From: Planctomycetota bacterium
GTDB lineage: Bacteria > Planctomycetota > B15-G4 > SIAN01
Assembly (NCBI GenBank): GCA_028289345.1
Contig: JANQQL010000001.1
Location: 372,001-436,000, forward strand
Reading direction: 5' to 3'
DNA length: 64,000 nucleotides
Shown: piece by piece, positions 34,253-43,592 of the stretch
Layout: each line of letters opens with the position of its first letter
Numbering within the stretch: the first letter of the stretch is position 1
The notes under the pieces: generated by a model
The model's database searches: none
The model's input: the letters and a program-made list of their open reading frames with translations, nothing else
Told to the model about the DNA's origin: nothing
Made by a program: the position numbers and the translations under genes

Positions 34253-36016
34253 ATGAACGCGCGAGACACGTCCCCTCCCCACCAACGATTTCCCTGGCTG
34301 GGCTGGTTGCTCGGACAGGGGGTCATTCTGGTCGTGATCGTCTTCACTGGACGCTTCGCCGAGGAGCGTCCCCAGTTCGAACCGGACGACTTTCGTTACC
34401 TGGCGCTGTTGCAGCAGGAAGAGTCCAGCCCAGGTCGCTCGATCCTGGACCAGTGGGTCGTCGAAAACAGCTGGCGTCACCTTTGGTGGATGGATGTCGC
34501 CGCCAATGTCCGCTTCTTTCGCCCCACGGTTTTCGAAAGTTTTCGTGTCGATCGGATCTTTCACGGGGCAGGCGCTCGGGGCGTGCACCGGACCAACGTC
34601 GTGTTGCACGGAATCACCTGCTTGCTGGCCTCGGCACTTTTGTTTCGCGCGCTCCGCTCGCGGTTGGCGGCGCTGGCCGCGAGTACCCTCTTCGCCTCGT
34701 TCTATTGCCATGGGGAAACGCTTTGGTACGCCTCGGGGCGAACCGACAGCTTGGCCGCCTTGTTCTTCCTGACCGGACTCACTTTGCATGTGGGAGGAAG
34801 CCATACCCATCGTTGGCTTCGCGGATTCGGGCCGGCCGCATTCCTTCTCGCTCTTTTTTCCAAAGAACTCACCGTCGTGCTCCCGGTGTTACTGCTCTTG
34901 CATGACCGCTGGACCCAACGCAGTCCGAGTTCGTGGTTCTCCCTTTTGAAGAAAGAGAAAAGGCTGTACGCGGCCTATGCAATGGTGGCCTTGCTTTCTC
35001 TGCTCCTTCGCCAAATGGCTCTCGCCGGCCGTGGGGATGGCGCCCTGGTGTTTCCCTACTTCGTCTCCCCGGGGGACCCCGCTCAGTACCTGACTCACGT
35101 GTTCACTCAACTCCGGGCCTACTCGGAAAACCTGCTGTTTGCCCGCTACACGCCGCCCTTCGTTCAACCCGAGACCGTGGGCCAGTTCACTTCCTGGGGC
35201 AAGTTTGCTCTCGGCATGGCGGTTGCCTGCGCGGTCATCGCGATCACCTGGAAACGGCGAAGGATGTGGTTCTTCGCCGTCCTGGGCTTCACCACCTGGC
35301 TGCCCACCTCGGTGGCCTACGTGAGCGAACGGTACTTGCTCCTGCCGAGTCTTGCCCTCGCAGGGGCCATTGGGTTGTTCTTGGAAAACACTCGCCCACG
35401 ACGCTGGCTGTTTCGGTTCTTTGTGGTGATGGTGTTCGGCTGGGCCGCCCACCAAGCTTGGCAACTCGACCAAAAGAACCGCTTCTACAGCAGTCCGCAC
35501 TTGCCGCGTGTGGCTGAGGTGATCAGTCGTCGTTGCGCGCCGTTCCGTGATTCGGTCGCGCAAGGCAAAGAGCTCCTCTTTGTGAACTTTCCGTCCAACT
35601 GGGTTCATGCCCAGTTTCTACAGGACCAGCTGCGCATCGTCCTCAACCTCCCCGCCGCCCGCGCGCGGGTCCTGACATTGATGCCCGAATCCCAGAAAGC
35701 CGACCCCCTCATCCAACTCCGAAAAAAGGGGGAGCGAACGGTCGAGATTCACGCCACGAGTTCTCTGATGGAGCACCGAGACGCGGTGTTCCCCTGGGTG
35801 TCGATGCGACCCGGAGAACAGTACGATCTGCGCGGGATGGACGGGCGCATCACCGTCATCGAGGGAGACGTCCATCGCTTGCAAACATTCCAAGTCGACC
35901 TTCCCCGTCCCCTGGAGAACTATCTCGTCTTGACGTTCGTTCCCCCGGACAATCCCACCATGTCTCGTTCCGAACAGCTCCTGCGCGGTCAGATCAAGGA
36001 GTTGCAGGTCCCATGA
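34253..36016 (+). CDS. Polytopic membrane protein, PMT/GT-C-type glycosyltransferase-like
   Basis: 587 residues with about ten hydrophobic segments, beginning with WLGWLLGQGVILVVIVFTG. The first extracytoplasmic loop carries acidic and aromatic residues (FEPDDFRY, RFFRPTVFESFRVDRIFHG), and RTNVVLHGITCLLAS follows, as in the dolichyl-phosphate-mannosyltransferase superfamily. The last 180 residues form a soluble domain with no known motif. It would transfer sugar from a lipid carrier outside the membrane; donor and acceptor are unknown. The sulfatase-fold gene downstream overlaps its stop (ATGA), so the two are coupled. Confidence 0.75.
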   Translation: MNARDTSPPHQRFPWLGWLLGQGVILVVIVFTGRFAEERPQFEPDDFRYLALLQQEESSPGRSILDQWVVENSWRHLWWMDVAANVRFFRPTVFESFRVDRIFHGAGARGVHRTNVVLHGITCLLASALLFRALRSRLAALAASTLFASFYCHGETLWYASGRTDSLAALFFLTGLTLHVGGSHTHRWLRGFGPAAFLLALFSKELTVVLPVLLLLHDRWTQRSPSSWFSLLKKEKRLYAAYAMVALLSLLLRQMALAGRGDGALVFPYFVSPGDPAQYLTHVFTQLRAYSENLLFARYTPPFVQPETVGQFTSWGKFALGMAVACAVIAITWKRRRMWFFAVLGFTTWLPTSVAYVSERYLLLPSLALAGAIGLFLENTRPRRWLFRFFVVMVFGWAAHQAWQLDQKNRFYSSPHLPRVAEVISRRCAPFRDSVAQGKELLFVNFPSNWVHAQFLQDQLRIVLNLPAARARVLTLMPESQKADPLIQLRKKGERTVEIHATSSLMEHRDAVFPWVSMRPGEQYDLRGMDGRITVIEGDVHRLQTFQVDLPRPLENYLVLTFVPPDNPTMSRSEQLLRGQIKELQVP

Positions 36017-37419
36017 TCGCTTCGCAAAGAGCTCGTTCTTTCGTGGACGACCGAATCGCCAAGCTCCGCTCTCCCTTCGGGATGCGGATGATTGTCCTCG
36101 CGTTGCTGGTCACGGCTTCCTGCCGAGAATCCACGAGTCCCCCGGACATCGTGGTGGTCGTGATCGACACTTTGCGCGCCGACCACGTGGGGCTGTATGG
36201 TCACGAACGGGCGACCACGCCCGGCATGGATGCACTCGCCGAGCAAGGAGTCTGGTTCTCCCGCGCCTACTCTCACTCGGGCTGGACCTTACCCTCGGTC
36301 ACCAGCTTGCTGACGGGACGTCTGCCCCATGAACACGGGGTGGGTCGAGATCCACGGCAGGTGGATCGATTCGGATGCCTCGGTGCCCAGACTCCCAGCC
36401 TTCCGGAATTGTTGACTCCGGTCGGATATCGCTGTGGCGCCATCATCAACAACACCTTCCTCGCTCCTGAATTCGGGGTCCACCGAGGCTTCCACGACTA
36501 CGACTACGTGGGCGCCACCAAAGAACGACACCGGACTGCAAAGGAATCGGTGAGCCGTGCCATCGAGTGGCTCGCCGACCAATCGAATCCGGCGTTTCTG
36601 TTGCTGCACGTGATGGAGCCGCATCTTCTGTATGCCCCGCCAGAGGAGGTGCGTGGCACCTTCGCAGATCCCGAAGTGCCCCTCGTGGAAATGCCTTTCG
36701 CCGAAGATGAGGTCATCTTGGCGCTGCGATCGGGTCAACGAATTCTGGAACCCGCTGAGCTCGACTACCTCGAGGCGGTCTACGACGAGGAGATCCTCGC
36801 CGTCGATCGAGCCCTGGTCAGGTTGTTCGATCACCTGAAGGGACGCAGCGACCGCGACACCGCAATCTTCGTGACCGCCGACCATGGCGAAGAGTTCTTC
36901 GATCATGGCAGCGTGGAACACGGACACACCCTGTACAGCGAGTTGACGCGGGTCCCGTTGGTCCTTCACGCTCCGGGAGTTTCGGGAGGTCGGGTGGACA
37001 CTCTGGTGCAACACGTCGACGTCTTCGCCACCATTCTCCGCTTGGCCGGTGTCGACCTTCCCCCGGGTGCGCGCGGGACGGACTTACGTGACCTGGTGCG
37101 CGGGGAATCCCCCGCGCGGGTGAGCCTTTCCGAAAACGTTCTCTATGGACCGCCGCGAGTCAGCCTGGTCACCGAGACGCACCGACTGCAGGTGAACCTG
37201 ATGTCCCGCCAGGCCGAGGTCTGGACTCTGGACTCTTCGGGAATGGAGCGCGAACGCCTTTCCGGAGACGCCATGAACCAACAGGCCCGCGAACTCACTC
37301 GGCAGTTGCAGGATCTGCGGGGGGATCTGTCGCCCGGAAAAATCTCCGAAGGACCGGCCATCCCGGACATGGAGGTCTTCGAACAACTCCGCGCCCTGGG
37401 CTATCTGCGCGACTCCTGA
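36013..37419 (+). CDS. Sulfatase-fold enzyme with Thr at the nucleophile position
   Basis: The alkaline-phosphatase/sulfatase core is clear: VVVVIDTLRADHVGLYG, the SGWT92LPSVTSLLTG active-site stretch, HVMEPHLLY, FVTADHGEEFFDHG and HTLYSELTRVPLV. In sulfatases the first residue of the CxPSR motif is Cys or Ser, converted to formylglycine; here it is Thr. Thr is the nucleophile of phosphoglycerol and phosphoethanolamine transferases of this fold, so a phospho-transfer or phosphatase role is more likely than sulfate ester hydrolysis. The lipobox-like VTASC near residue 37 suggests a lipoprotein. The last residues (EQLRALGYLRDS) match those of the two other copies nearby. Confidence 0.88.
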   Translation: MIASQRARSFVDDRIAKLRSPFGMRMIVLALLVTASCRESTSPPDIVVVVIDTLRADHVGLYGHERATTPGMDALAEQGVWFSRAYSHSGWTLPSVTSLLTGRLPHEHGVGRDPRQVDRFGCLGAQTPSLPELLTPVGYRCGAIINNTFLAPEFGVHRGFHDYDYVGATKERHRTAKESVSRAIEWLADQSNPAFLLLHVMEPHLLYAPPEEVRGTFADPEVPLVEMPFAEDEVILALRSGQRILEPAELDYLEAVYDEEILAVDRALVRLFDHLKGRSDRDTAIFVTADHGEEFFDHGSVEHGHTLYSELTRVPLVLHAPGVSGGRVDTLVQHVDVFATILRLAGVDLPPGARGTDLRDLVRGESPARVSLSENVLYGPPRVSLVTETHRLQVNLMSRQAEVWTLDSSGMERERLSGDAMNQQARELTRQLQDLRGDLSPGKISEGPAIPDMEVFEQLRALGYLRDS

Positions 37420-37442
37420 ACGGTCGCCTGGCAAGCGACTCC

Positions 37443-38969
37443 TCAAGAGTCGTCGTCGTCCCCCGCGAGATAACCGAGGGCCTTTAGTTGCTCGACCACT
37501 TCATTGGACTGGGTCGGGTTGAACACCGAAGGCAGTGGGGTTCGCGCCTCCTCCCACGCTCGCAAATGCTCGCGCAATTCCTCGCGCACCCGACGCGCTT
37601 CTTCGTCGGGGTTCTCGAGCAGGTTCTGGGTCTCCCCCGGATCCCTGTCGAGGTGGTACAGCTCCTCCATTCTTAGATACGGGGCGAGGATGTACTTCCA
37701 AGGGCCTCGACGCACGCACTTGGGCTTCAACGCGTTGTGCCAGTCCTGTCCCGACTCAATGCGGGCCGAACGCGGCTGGGTCGCTTCACTGAACACCGGC
37801 CACGGCGGCTCCTCTTGTCCTTGCAGGAGCGGCACAAGACTGCGGCCGTCCATCGGCCGAGAACTCAGCCCGAGCAGCTCGCGCACGGTCGGGACCACAT
37901 CGACCGTCGCCACCGGCTGATCGATCTGACGCGCGGACGAAACTCCCGGAATGCGGACCAAGAGAGGCACACGAACGGTCGTGTCGTAAACCCACAGCCC
38001 GTGATTCCAGAAGTCTCCGTGCTCCCAAAACGTCTCCCCGTGGTCGGCAGTGACGATGACCAAGGCCTCCTGGAGGATCTGCCGTTCTCGAAGTGAATCG
38101 AGCAAGCGACCGATGTGCTCGTCTTGGTAGGACACTTCCCCGGCATAGAGCGCCGCCAAGTCGCGGTCCTTGCCCAGGGGCTCCCCCTGGGCGGCCTTCA
38201 GCAAGACCGGGCTCAGGCCGTGCTTCAAGACGAAACCGAATCCGGGGCGCTGCCCGACAGCGGCCTCTTGATGCGCTTCGACGGCTTCGCTGATGTCGAG
38301 CTGATCCGACGACTCCACGCTCGCCCCGTACATGGTGTTGTAGGGCGCGGGAGGATCGTAGGGCGTGTGCGCGTCGAAGTAGTGGACGAACAGGAACAGC
38401 CGGTCGCGGCCGTCCCAATCCTCCAGGTACTCCAAAGCCGCATCCGTCACTTGGGAGGCGCGACGCTGACTCTGGTCGAAGCGACGGTGGTCGAACTCGA
38501 GATCGAAGTCTTCGTCGAAGTGATCGAAGCCCTGGTCGAATCCGAAGATGCTCTCCAAGGCATAGGAGCCGAGGAACGCGGCACAACGAAAACCTGCGGA
38601 GGAGAGCGCCTCGGCGAGGGTCTCGTTGTCCGGGTGGATCTGAAACCCGTTCCGTGGCACCCCATGAACCCGCGGGTACTGTCCCGTCATCAGCGAGGTG
38701 TGGGACGCCAACGTGGTGGGCGCCGCCGCATAGGCATGGCGAAACAACGTCCCCTCCGCCGCCAGCGCATCCAAGGCCGGGGTTTGCACGGTCTGGTTGC
38801 CGTAGCAGCCGAGATGGTCCGCCCGTGTCGTGTCCAGACTGATCAGCACAACGTGGCGAATCGCGGGCTCCTCGTCGCGCGCACAAGCAGAGAGAGCGAC
38901 CGCGGTCACTGCCATGGATTGCGCGATCAGGCGCCTCCTCCGAGTCGTCAGAACCTCGCCGATCGTCAC
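37443..38969 (-). CDS. Sulfatase-fold lipoprotein with Thr at the nucleophile position
   Basis: VVLISLDTTRADHLGCYG, APTT86LASHTSLMTG, VHYFDAHTPYDPP, VTADHGETFWEHG and HGLWVYDTTVRVPLL give a complete sulfatase-fold enzyme of about 508 residues. Thr86 replaces the formylglycine Cys/Ser. GTG 38969 is chosen because AAGGGG lies just upstream and a signal peptide ending LSAC follows; an in-frame start at 39014 is weaker. It is convergent with the upstream family member and divergent from the GT-C gene at 39083. The C-terminal EQLKALGYL matches the neighbouring family members. Confidence 0.87.
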   Translation of the reverse strand: MTIGEVLTTRRRRLIAQSMAVTAVALSACARDEEPAIRHVVLISLDTTRADHLGCYGNQTVQTPALDALAAEGTLFRHAYAAAPTTLASHTSLMTGQYPRVHGVPRNGFQIHPDNETLAEALSSAGFRCAAFLGSYALESIFGFDQGFDHFDEDFDLEFDHRRFDQSQRRASQVTDAALEYLEDWDGRDRLFLFVHYFDAHTPYDPPAPYNTMYGASVESSDQLDISEAVEAHQEAAVGQRPGFGFVLKHGLSPVLLKAAQGEPLGKDRDLAALYAGEVSYQDEHIGRLLDSLRERQILQEALVIVTADHGETFWEHGDFWNHGLWVYDTTVRVPLLVRIPGVSSARQIDQPVATVDVVPTVRELLGLSSRPMDGRSLVPLLQGQEEPPWPVFSEATQPRSARIESGQDWHNALKPKCVRRGPWKYILAPYLRMEELYHLDRDPGETQNLLENPDEEARRVREELREHLRAWEEARTPLPSVFNPTQSNEVVEQLKALGYLAGDDDDS

Positions 38970-39082
38970 GATCCCCTTCCGTTCCCTGGTTGCGATGATC
39001 GTGCATAGTATCATCCGGCTTCGCTGGGGATCGCCTGCGGAGGGGCGGGACCGGCGTCACGAGCCGATCTCCGGGGCCTGCT

Positions 39083-40753
39083 TTGCTGACCACCCTTTCA
39101 CCGCGTTCTCGACGGGGCCTGCTGCTCGCCGTTTGCCTGGCGGTGTATGGCTGGCTCGTCACTCGCTTCTGGTTCGTTTGCGACGACGCATTCATCTCAT
39201 TCCGCTATGCCCGCCACTGGGCCGCTGGCGAAGGGCTGGTCTACAACCCCGCCGCCGAGATCCCCGTGGAGGGCTACAGCAACTTCCTGTGGGTCGCGAT
39301 CAGCGCCCTCGTGGAACGCTGCGGGGGCGACTTGGTCTTCGTCGTACCGTGTTTGTCGGTGCTGTGCGGCGCATGGTTGTTGACTCTGGTCTTTCGGACT
39401 TGCGAAGAGCGAACCGGCGGAAACACGGAAGCGGCGTTCCTCGCGACCGCCACTCTGGCGGCCTTTCCCCCATTCGCTCTCTGGGCATCGAGTGGTTTGG
39501 AGACGATGCCCTTTGCCCTGCTGTTCTTCCTCACCCACCGGGCGCTCCACACAACCGCCCACCCGGCTCCCGGGAAGGCTCTGGTTGCCGCGCTGCCGAT
39601 GGCGCTGATTCGCTTGGAAGGAATTGCCTGGGCCCTCGTCCTTGGACTGCTCGTCCGACTCGGCGTTCGCGATCGTCTGATGCACTTCGGCAAGTATTCC
39701 CTCCCCCTGGTCGGCGGATACTTGATCTATTGGTGGTGGCGCTGGGACTACTACGGATTGCCCCTCCCGAACACGGCCTACGCCAAGAGTGGCATGAACC
39801 CCCAAACCCTGGTTCGTGGTTTGGACTACGTAGTGGTCTTTCTGTTGACCTTCCTGACTCCGCTGCAACTGGTGTGGACAGGATGGGCCGCCTGGCGCGG
39901 CAAGTCTCAAGGAACTCCGGCCACCATCCTGGTGATCCTGGGAGTCCACATCTACGCCATCCTGGTGGGCGGCGACTTCATGTCCATGGGCCGCTTCCTG
40001 GTCCCGGCCTTCGCTTTGCAAGCCGTGCTTCTTGGCCAGGCCCTCGCTTCGCGACGGACCTCTCTGGCTCCCCGCGTCATGGCCGCCGTTTTCTTGCTCC
40101 TGGGACTTCTCCCGGGCTTCGATGTTCACCTGGTGCCGGAGTCGATTCGAGCTCGATTTCACTTTCGCCACAACACCACGGCCTACCGCAGTGAGTACCA
40201 GCAGTGGAAGTTCATGAAGTCCAACTCCCACGACCTGGCAATTCTGGGCCAAGCCCTGGCTCAGGTGAGTGATTCGGAAGACTCCATGGTCTTCGGAGCA
40301 ATCGGCGCCGTCGGCTATTACTCCGGGCTGCACATCTACGACAAGATCGGCTTGGTGAACCGGGAGGTCGCGAGTCTGCCTTGGGACGGGGAACTCCACT
40401 CTCCGGGTCATGACAAAGTGGTCGAGTGGGATTACTTCCTGCCGCAACACCCCACGTACCTGTTTTCCATGCTTCTGCACGAACCCAGCGGTCGGCCTGC
40501 CGCCCGTGAGCGCAAAGCGGCGAAGAACCGAAGTATGGCGACCAATTGGATGGAGTACTGGCGTCAACACTCCGCGTACTTCGAGTATCTTCCGGCCTCT
40601 TATCTGATTCCCCACGAACGGGGCAGAAGCTTGCTCGTCGTGCTGCGCAAGTGCCCGCCGGCGGAGCGGGGATTGGACCCATCGATCGAGTGGAATCGGG
40701 AAGTCCGCGAGCTGGTCCGAAAACTGACGGAACTGGAAGCCTCCCCCGGATGA
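39083..40753 (+). CDS. Polytopic membrane protein, ZomB/AftB-like glycosyltransferase
   Basis: 556 residues, strongly hydrophobic. A conserved first loop (FVCDDAFISFRYARHWAAGEG, NPAAEIPVEGYSNFLW) and ASSGLETMPFALLFFLTHR are the hallmarks of ZomB/AftB-like GT-C proteins. PLPNTAYAKSG follows. These enzymes use polyprenyl-phosphate sugars outside the membrane. The DD pair in the first loop can supply the metal or catalytic acid. The start TTG 39083 has no strong ribosome site. The gene downstream starts inside this stop codon (ATGA), coupling it to a sulfatase-fold enzyme just as in the pair at 34253-37419. Confidence 0.78.
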   Translation: MLTTLSPRSRRGLLLAVCLAVYGWLVTRFWFVCDDAFISFRYARHWAAGEGLVYNPAAEIPVEGYSNFLWVAISALVERCGGDLVFVVPCLSVLCGAWLLTLVFRTCEERTGGNTEAAFLATATLAAFPPFALWASSGLETMPFALLFFLTHRALHTTAHPAPGKALVAALPMALIRLEGIAWALVLGLLVRLGVRDRLMHFGKYSLPLVGGYLIYWWWRWDYYGLPLPNTAYAKSGMNPQTLVRGLDYVVVFLLTFLTPLQLVWTGWAAWRGKSQGTPATILVILGVHIYAILVGGDFMSMGRFLVPAFALQAVLLGQALASRRTSLAPRVMAAVFLLLGLLPGFDVHLVPESIRARFHFRHNTTAYRSEYQQWKFMKSNSHDLAILGQALAQVSDSEDSMVFGAIGAVGYYSGLHIYDKIGLVNREVASLPWDGELHSPGHDKVVEWDYFLPQHPTYLFSMLLHEPSGRPAARERKAAKNRSMATNWMEYWRQHSAYFEYLPASYLIPHERGRSLLVVLRKCPPAERGLDPSIEWNREVRELVRKLTELEASPG

Positions 40754-42285
40754 TTCGACGCGCCCTCTTCTTCTCGCTGCTGGGAGTCGTCGCAAGCTGC
40801 GGCGAGGAACCGTCGCCGGGCCCGGAAGATGCAGCATTCGGTTCCCCCGCGCCCCGCCCCAACGTTTTGTTCATCGTTTGGGATACCGTACGAGCCGACC
40901 GCCTGCAGCCCTACGGCTACGATCGCCCGACCACTCCGCGCCTTCAGGAACTCGCGAAATCGAGCGTGGTCTTCGAACGAGCCGTCTCTGGCGGAATGTG
41001 GACGCTCCCCTCTCACAGCACCTTGTTCACGGGTTTACCCGTGAAGTCCCATGGAGTGTCCGCCAAGCGCAAGTGGCTCGATCATCACTTCTCGACCCTT
41101 GCGGAGCGATTCCAAGAAGCCGGCTACGCTACCTATTCGTTTTCTGCCAATCCGTTTCTCTCGGTGACCACCAATTTGGTGCAAGGCTTCGAAACTGTGG
41201 AGCATCCTTGGGACCCGATCTGGCAAGACGCAGCGACGGAACACACCCGCTCAAAGTTCATCCCCGGGGACCGGAGCACCAATCTGTCTCCGGACCGAGA
41301 AGATCGGGACCTCTCTGCGGTCACCCTGCTGAAGGAAAGCGGTCCGGTCCAAGCACGGGCCTTCCTGGAATGGCAGGCGAATCAAGATCGTCCGTTCTTT
41401 GCCTTCTTGAATTACATGGAAGCACACATTCCGCGCATTCCTTCCCTGGAGTCGCGCCAGGCCCTGATGACCCCGGAACGCATTCAGGCTTCGTTGGAAC
41501 TCGACCAGGCCCACTTGGAGTTGCTCGCGTTCCTCTATGGCAAGCGTGAGTACTCCGCCGAAGAACTCGACATCCTGAACGACGTCTACGATGCCGCCAT
41601 CCGGGATCTGGACAAGGTCACCGGACAGCTATTCGATGAGATGCGCAAGCTCGAGCTCCTCGAGAACACCATCGTGGTGTTGACTTCAGATCACGGAGAG
41701 AACCTGGGAGAGCACCACTTGATCGGGCACAAGCACAGTGTCCACAACACCCTCCTGCGAGTGCCACTGCTGATACGCGCTCCTGGACTTTCGCCGCAGC
41801 GCGTTCCCGAGGTGGTGTCGACCATGGACGTCCCGTGCACCGTGCTCTCCCTCGCCGGGATCGACGACCCAGCTTTGGGAATCTCCAAGAACTTGTTCCG
41901 GGACCCGTCCACTCCGGCATTCGCCGAGCTGGTGGCCATCACCCCCCTTTCCTTGCAACGGGTCTCCGAAATCTATCCCGACCTGGATTGGCAACCCTGG
42001 GTGCGAACGTTTCGAGCGGTCGAAACCGACGAACTCAAACTGATCCTCGGCTCGGATGGTTCTCGGCAGCTGTTTCGGATCCAAGACGATCCAGGCGAGC
42101 TGCATGACCTGGCCGAGACCGCCGCGACCCAAGCCAGTGGGCTGGAACACACCATCACGCGTTGGAGCCAGTCGATTCCGCCCTACGACCCGGACAAAGC
42201 TTCCGAAGACGACACCGCGCCCGAATTCTCCGAAGAACTCGAAGAGCGATTGCGTGCGTTGGGATACTTCGAATCCGGCGATTGA
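40750..42285 (+). CDS. Sulfatase-fold lipoprotein with Thr at the nucleophile position
   Basis: ATG 40750 overlaps the upstream stop. The signal peptide ends VVASC. The core has VLFIVWDTVRADRLQPYGY, GGMWT85LPSHSTLFTG with Thr where sulfatases have formylglycine, FFAFLNYMEAHIPR, VVLTSDHGENLGEHHL and the HKHSVHNTLLRVPLL metal/phosphate site. The 511-residue length is normal. It shares the GT-C-then-sulfatase-fold order of 34253-37419, so both pairs may add and trim substituents on the same surface polymer. Its 3' end overlaps the convergent MFS gene by 103 bases. Confidence 0.88.
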   Translation: MIRRALFFSLLGVVASCGEEPSPGPEDAAFGSPAPRPNVLFIVWDTVRADRLQPYGYDRPTTPRLQELAKSSVVFERAVSGGMWTLPSHSTLFTGLPVKSHGVSAKRKWLDHHFSTLAERFQEAGYATYSFSANPFLSVTTNLVQGFETVEHPWDPIWQDAATEHTRSKFIPGDRSTNLSPDREDRDLSAVTLLKESGPVQARAFLEWQANQDRPFFAFLNYMEAHIPRIPSLESRQALMTPERIQASLELDQAHLELLAFLYGKREYSAEELDILNDVYDAAIRDLDKVTGQLFDEMRKLELLENTIVVLTSDHGENLGEHHLIGHKHSVHNTLLRVPLLIRAPGLSPQRVPEVVSTMDVPCTVLSLAGIDDPALGISKNLFRDPSTPAFAELVAITPLSLQRVSEIYPDLDWQPWVRTFRAVETDELKLILGSDGSRQLFRIQDDPGELHDLAETAATQASGLEHTITRWSQSIPPYDPDKASEDDTAPEFSEELEERLRALGYFESGD

Positions 42286-43490
42286 TCGTCGTGACTCTTC
42301 TTTCGGAGCACCTGCCACACGCCCACCACCATCAATCCCGCCGCCAGCCAGAACAACGGCCGCAATCCGATCTGGGACGCCAACAATCCCCCCGCAATCG
42401 GTCCGAGCGCATTGGCCAGCCCTTGCGAAGAGAAGGTCAATCCAAAGGACCCGCCACGACGATCGGTCGAACTCGCGCGAGCCGCAATGGCGTACGCCGC
42501 CGGAAAGATTCCTGCGAAGAATGCCCCCGTGAGAAAACGCACCACAACCAATGCCGGAACCGTGGGAACCAAGGACTGCACCACGTAGAGAACCGCCGAG
42601 CCCGACGCACACACGGTCAACAAGCGACCGTGCCCCATTTGATCGCCCCACTTGCCAAAGAACGGGGTCAAGAACAACGTGGCAATCCAGGTCGCCCCGA
42701 AAACCGCTCCGGTCGCCGCTCCCAATCCTTCGCCAGAGTGAAGAGTCTCTACGTGTAGCGCGAGCACCGGATCCACCAGCCCCACGCCGAAACGGATCAC
42801 AAACACGGTGAGCAAAACTTGGCGCAACGGTCCCGGGGAAAGAAGCCCGGCGACCTCACGAACCACACTCCTGCCCAAAGCCGGCCAGGGGATGCGCGCT
42901 TCTCCCTTCGGAGCCGGTGACCGCGGCGGTTCCACCACGAAGAGAGCCGTCACGACCAGCGCCAGGGCACTCCAACCGGAACACAAGAAGAACACCCAGC
43001 GCCCATCGAAATGATCCATGACCCAGCCCCCTAACAACGGCCCGGTCACGCCTCCTGCAAGAACCGCCGTGTGGAGCAATCCCGCCACCCGCCCCTGTTT
43101 CTCGGGTGGAGTGAGAACAGACACCAGGGTCATGCCCGGGGCGATGAAGCCAGAAAACAATCCCTGGCACAGCCGCAAAACGAGAAGCATCCACGGCCCA
43201 GCCGCCAACCCCATCAATCCAACGAAGACGGTGATCCCCGCATTGGCTCGCACCATCATCCACTTGCGGCCGATGCGGTCGCCAAGCGCCCCCCAAAACG
43301 GACTGAGCAAGGAAGCCGTGAGCGGTGCCGCCGCGACCAAGAGACCCGCCCAAATGCGCTGACGAGTGGGATCGGTGATTCCGAGTTCGCGCAAATACAA
43401 CGGGAACAGCGGCAAGATTCCCATCATCCCCACCGCGGAGATGAAGTTGGCGAACCAGACGAGGGCGAAGTTGCGTTTCCAGTGTTGCAT
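42183..43490 (-). CDS. MFS transporter
   Basis: 435 residues with twelve predicted membrane helices. The cytoplasmic loop 2-3 motif reads WGALGDRIGRKWMM, repeated in the second half as FGKWGDQMGHGRLL, the usual MFS signature. VLTPPEKQGRVAGLLHTAVLAGGVTGPLLGG resembles motif C of drug/H+ antiporters. The substrate is not identifiable. The last 35 residues are Ser/Asn-rich and are coded opposite the end of the sulfatase-fold gene, so they may be dispensable. It is divergent from the GT4 gene, with about 100 bases between starts. Confidence 0.87.
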   Translation of the reverse strand: MQHWKRNFALVWFANFISAVGMMGILPLFPLYLRELGITDPTRQRIWAGLLVAAAPLTASLLSPFWGALGDRIGRKWMMVRANAGITVFVGLMGLAAGPWMLLVLRLCQGLFSGFIAPGMTLVSVLTPPEKQGRVAGLLHTAVLAGGVTGPLLGGWVMDHFDGRWVFFLCSGWSALALVVTALFVVEPPRSPAPKGEARIPWPALGRSVVREVAGLLSPGPLRQVLLTVFVIRFGVGLVDPVLALHVETLHSGEGLGAATGAVFGATWIATLFLTPFFGKWGDQMGHGRLLTVCASGSAVLYVVQSLVPTVPALVVVRFLTGAFFAGIFPAAYAIAARASSTDRRGGSFGLTFSSQGLANALGPIAGGLLASQIGLRPLFWLAAGLMVVGVWQVLRKKSHDDQSPDSKYPNARNRSSSSSENSGAVSSSEALSGS

Positions 43491-43576
43491 GAGGAGAGAA
43501 GGGCCAGGGTATCGGAAAAATCCTCACGTTCGCCGATCCAATTGCCGATTCCCCCAGGAGTGTCTCGACACGCCCT

Positions 43577-43584
43577 GGAGGAGG
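43577..43584 (+). promoter_or_regulatory. Shine-Dalgarno selecting GTG 43593
   Basis: GGAGGAGG sits eight bases before GTG 43593. The frame is open to 43071, but that region is antisense to the MFS gene and shows no glycosyltransferase homology. Confidence 0.6.
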
Positions 43585-43592
43585 ATCACTCG

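Noticed and set aside
39197..40837. Minus-strand frame of 546 codons opposite the ZomB-like gene
   Set aside because: It has no membrane or enzyme motif and is antisense to a protein with clear GT-C signatures.
36013..42285. Classical formylglycine sulfatases
   Set aside because: All three proteins have Thr instead of Cys or Ser at the maturation site.
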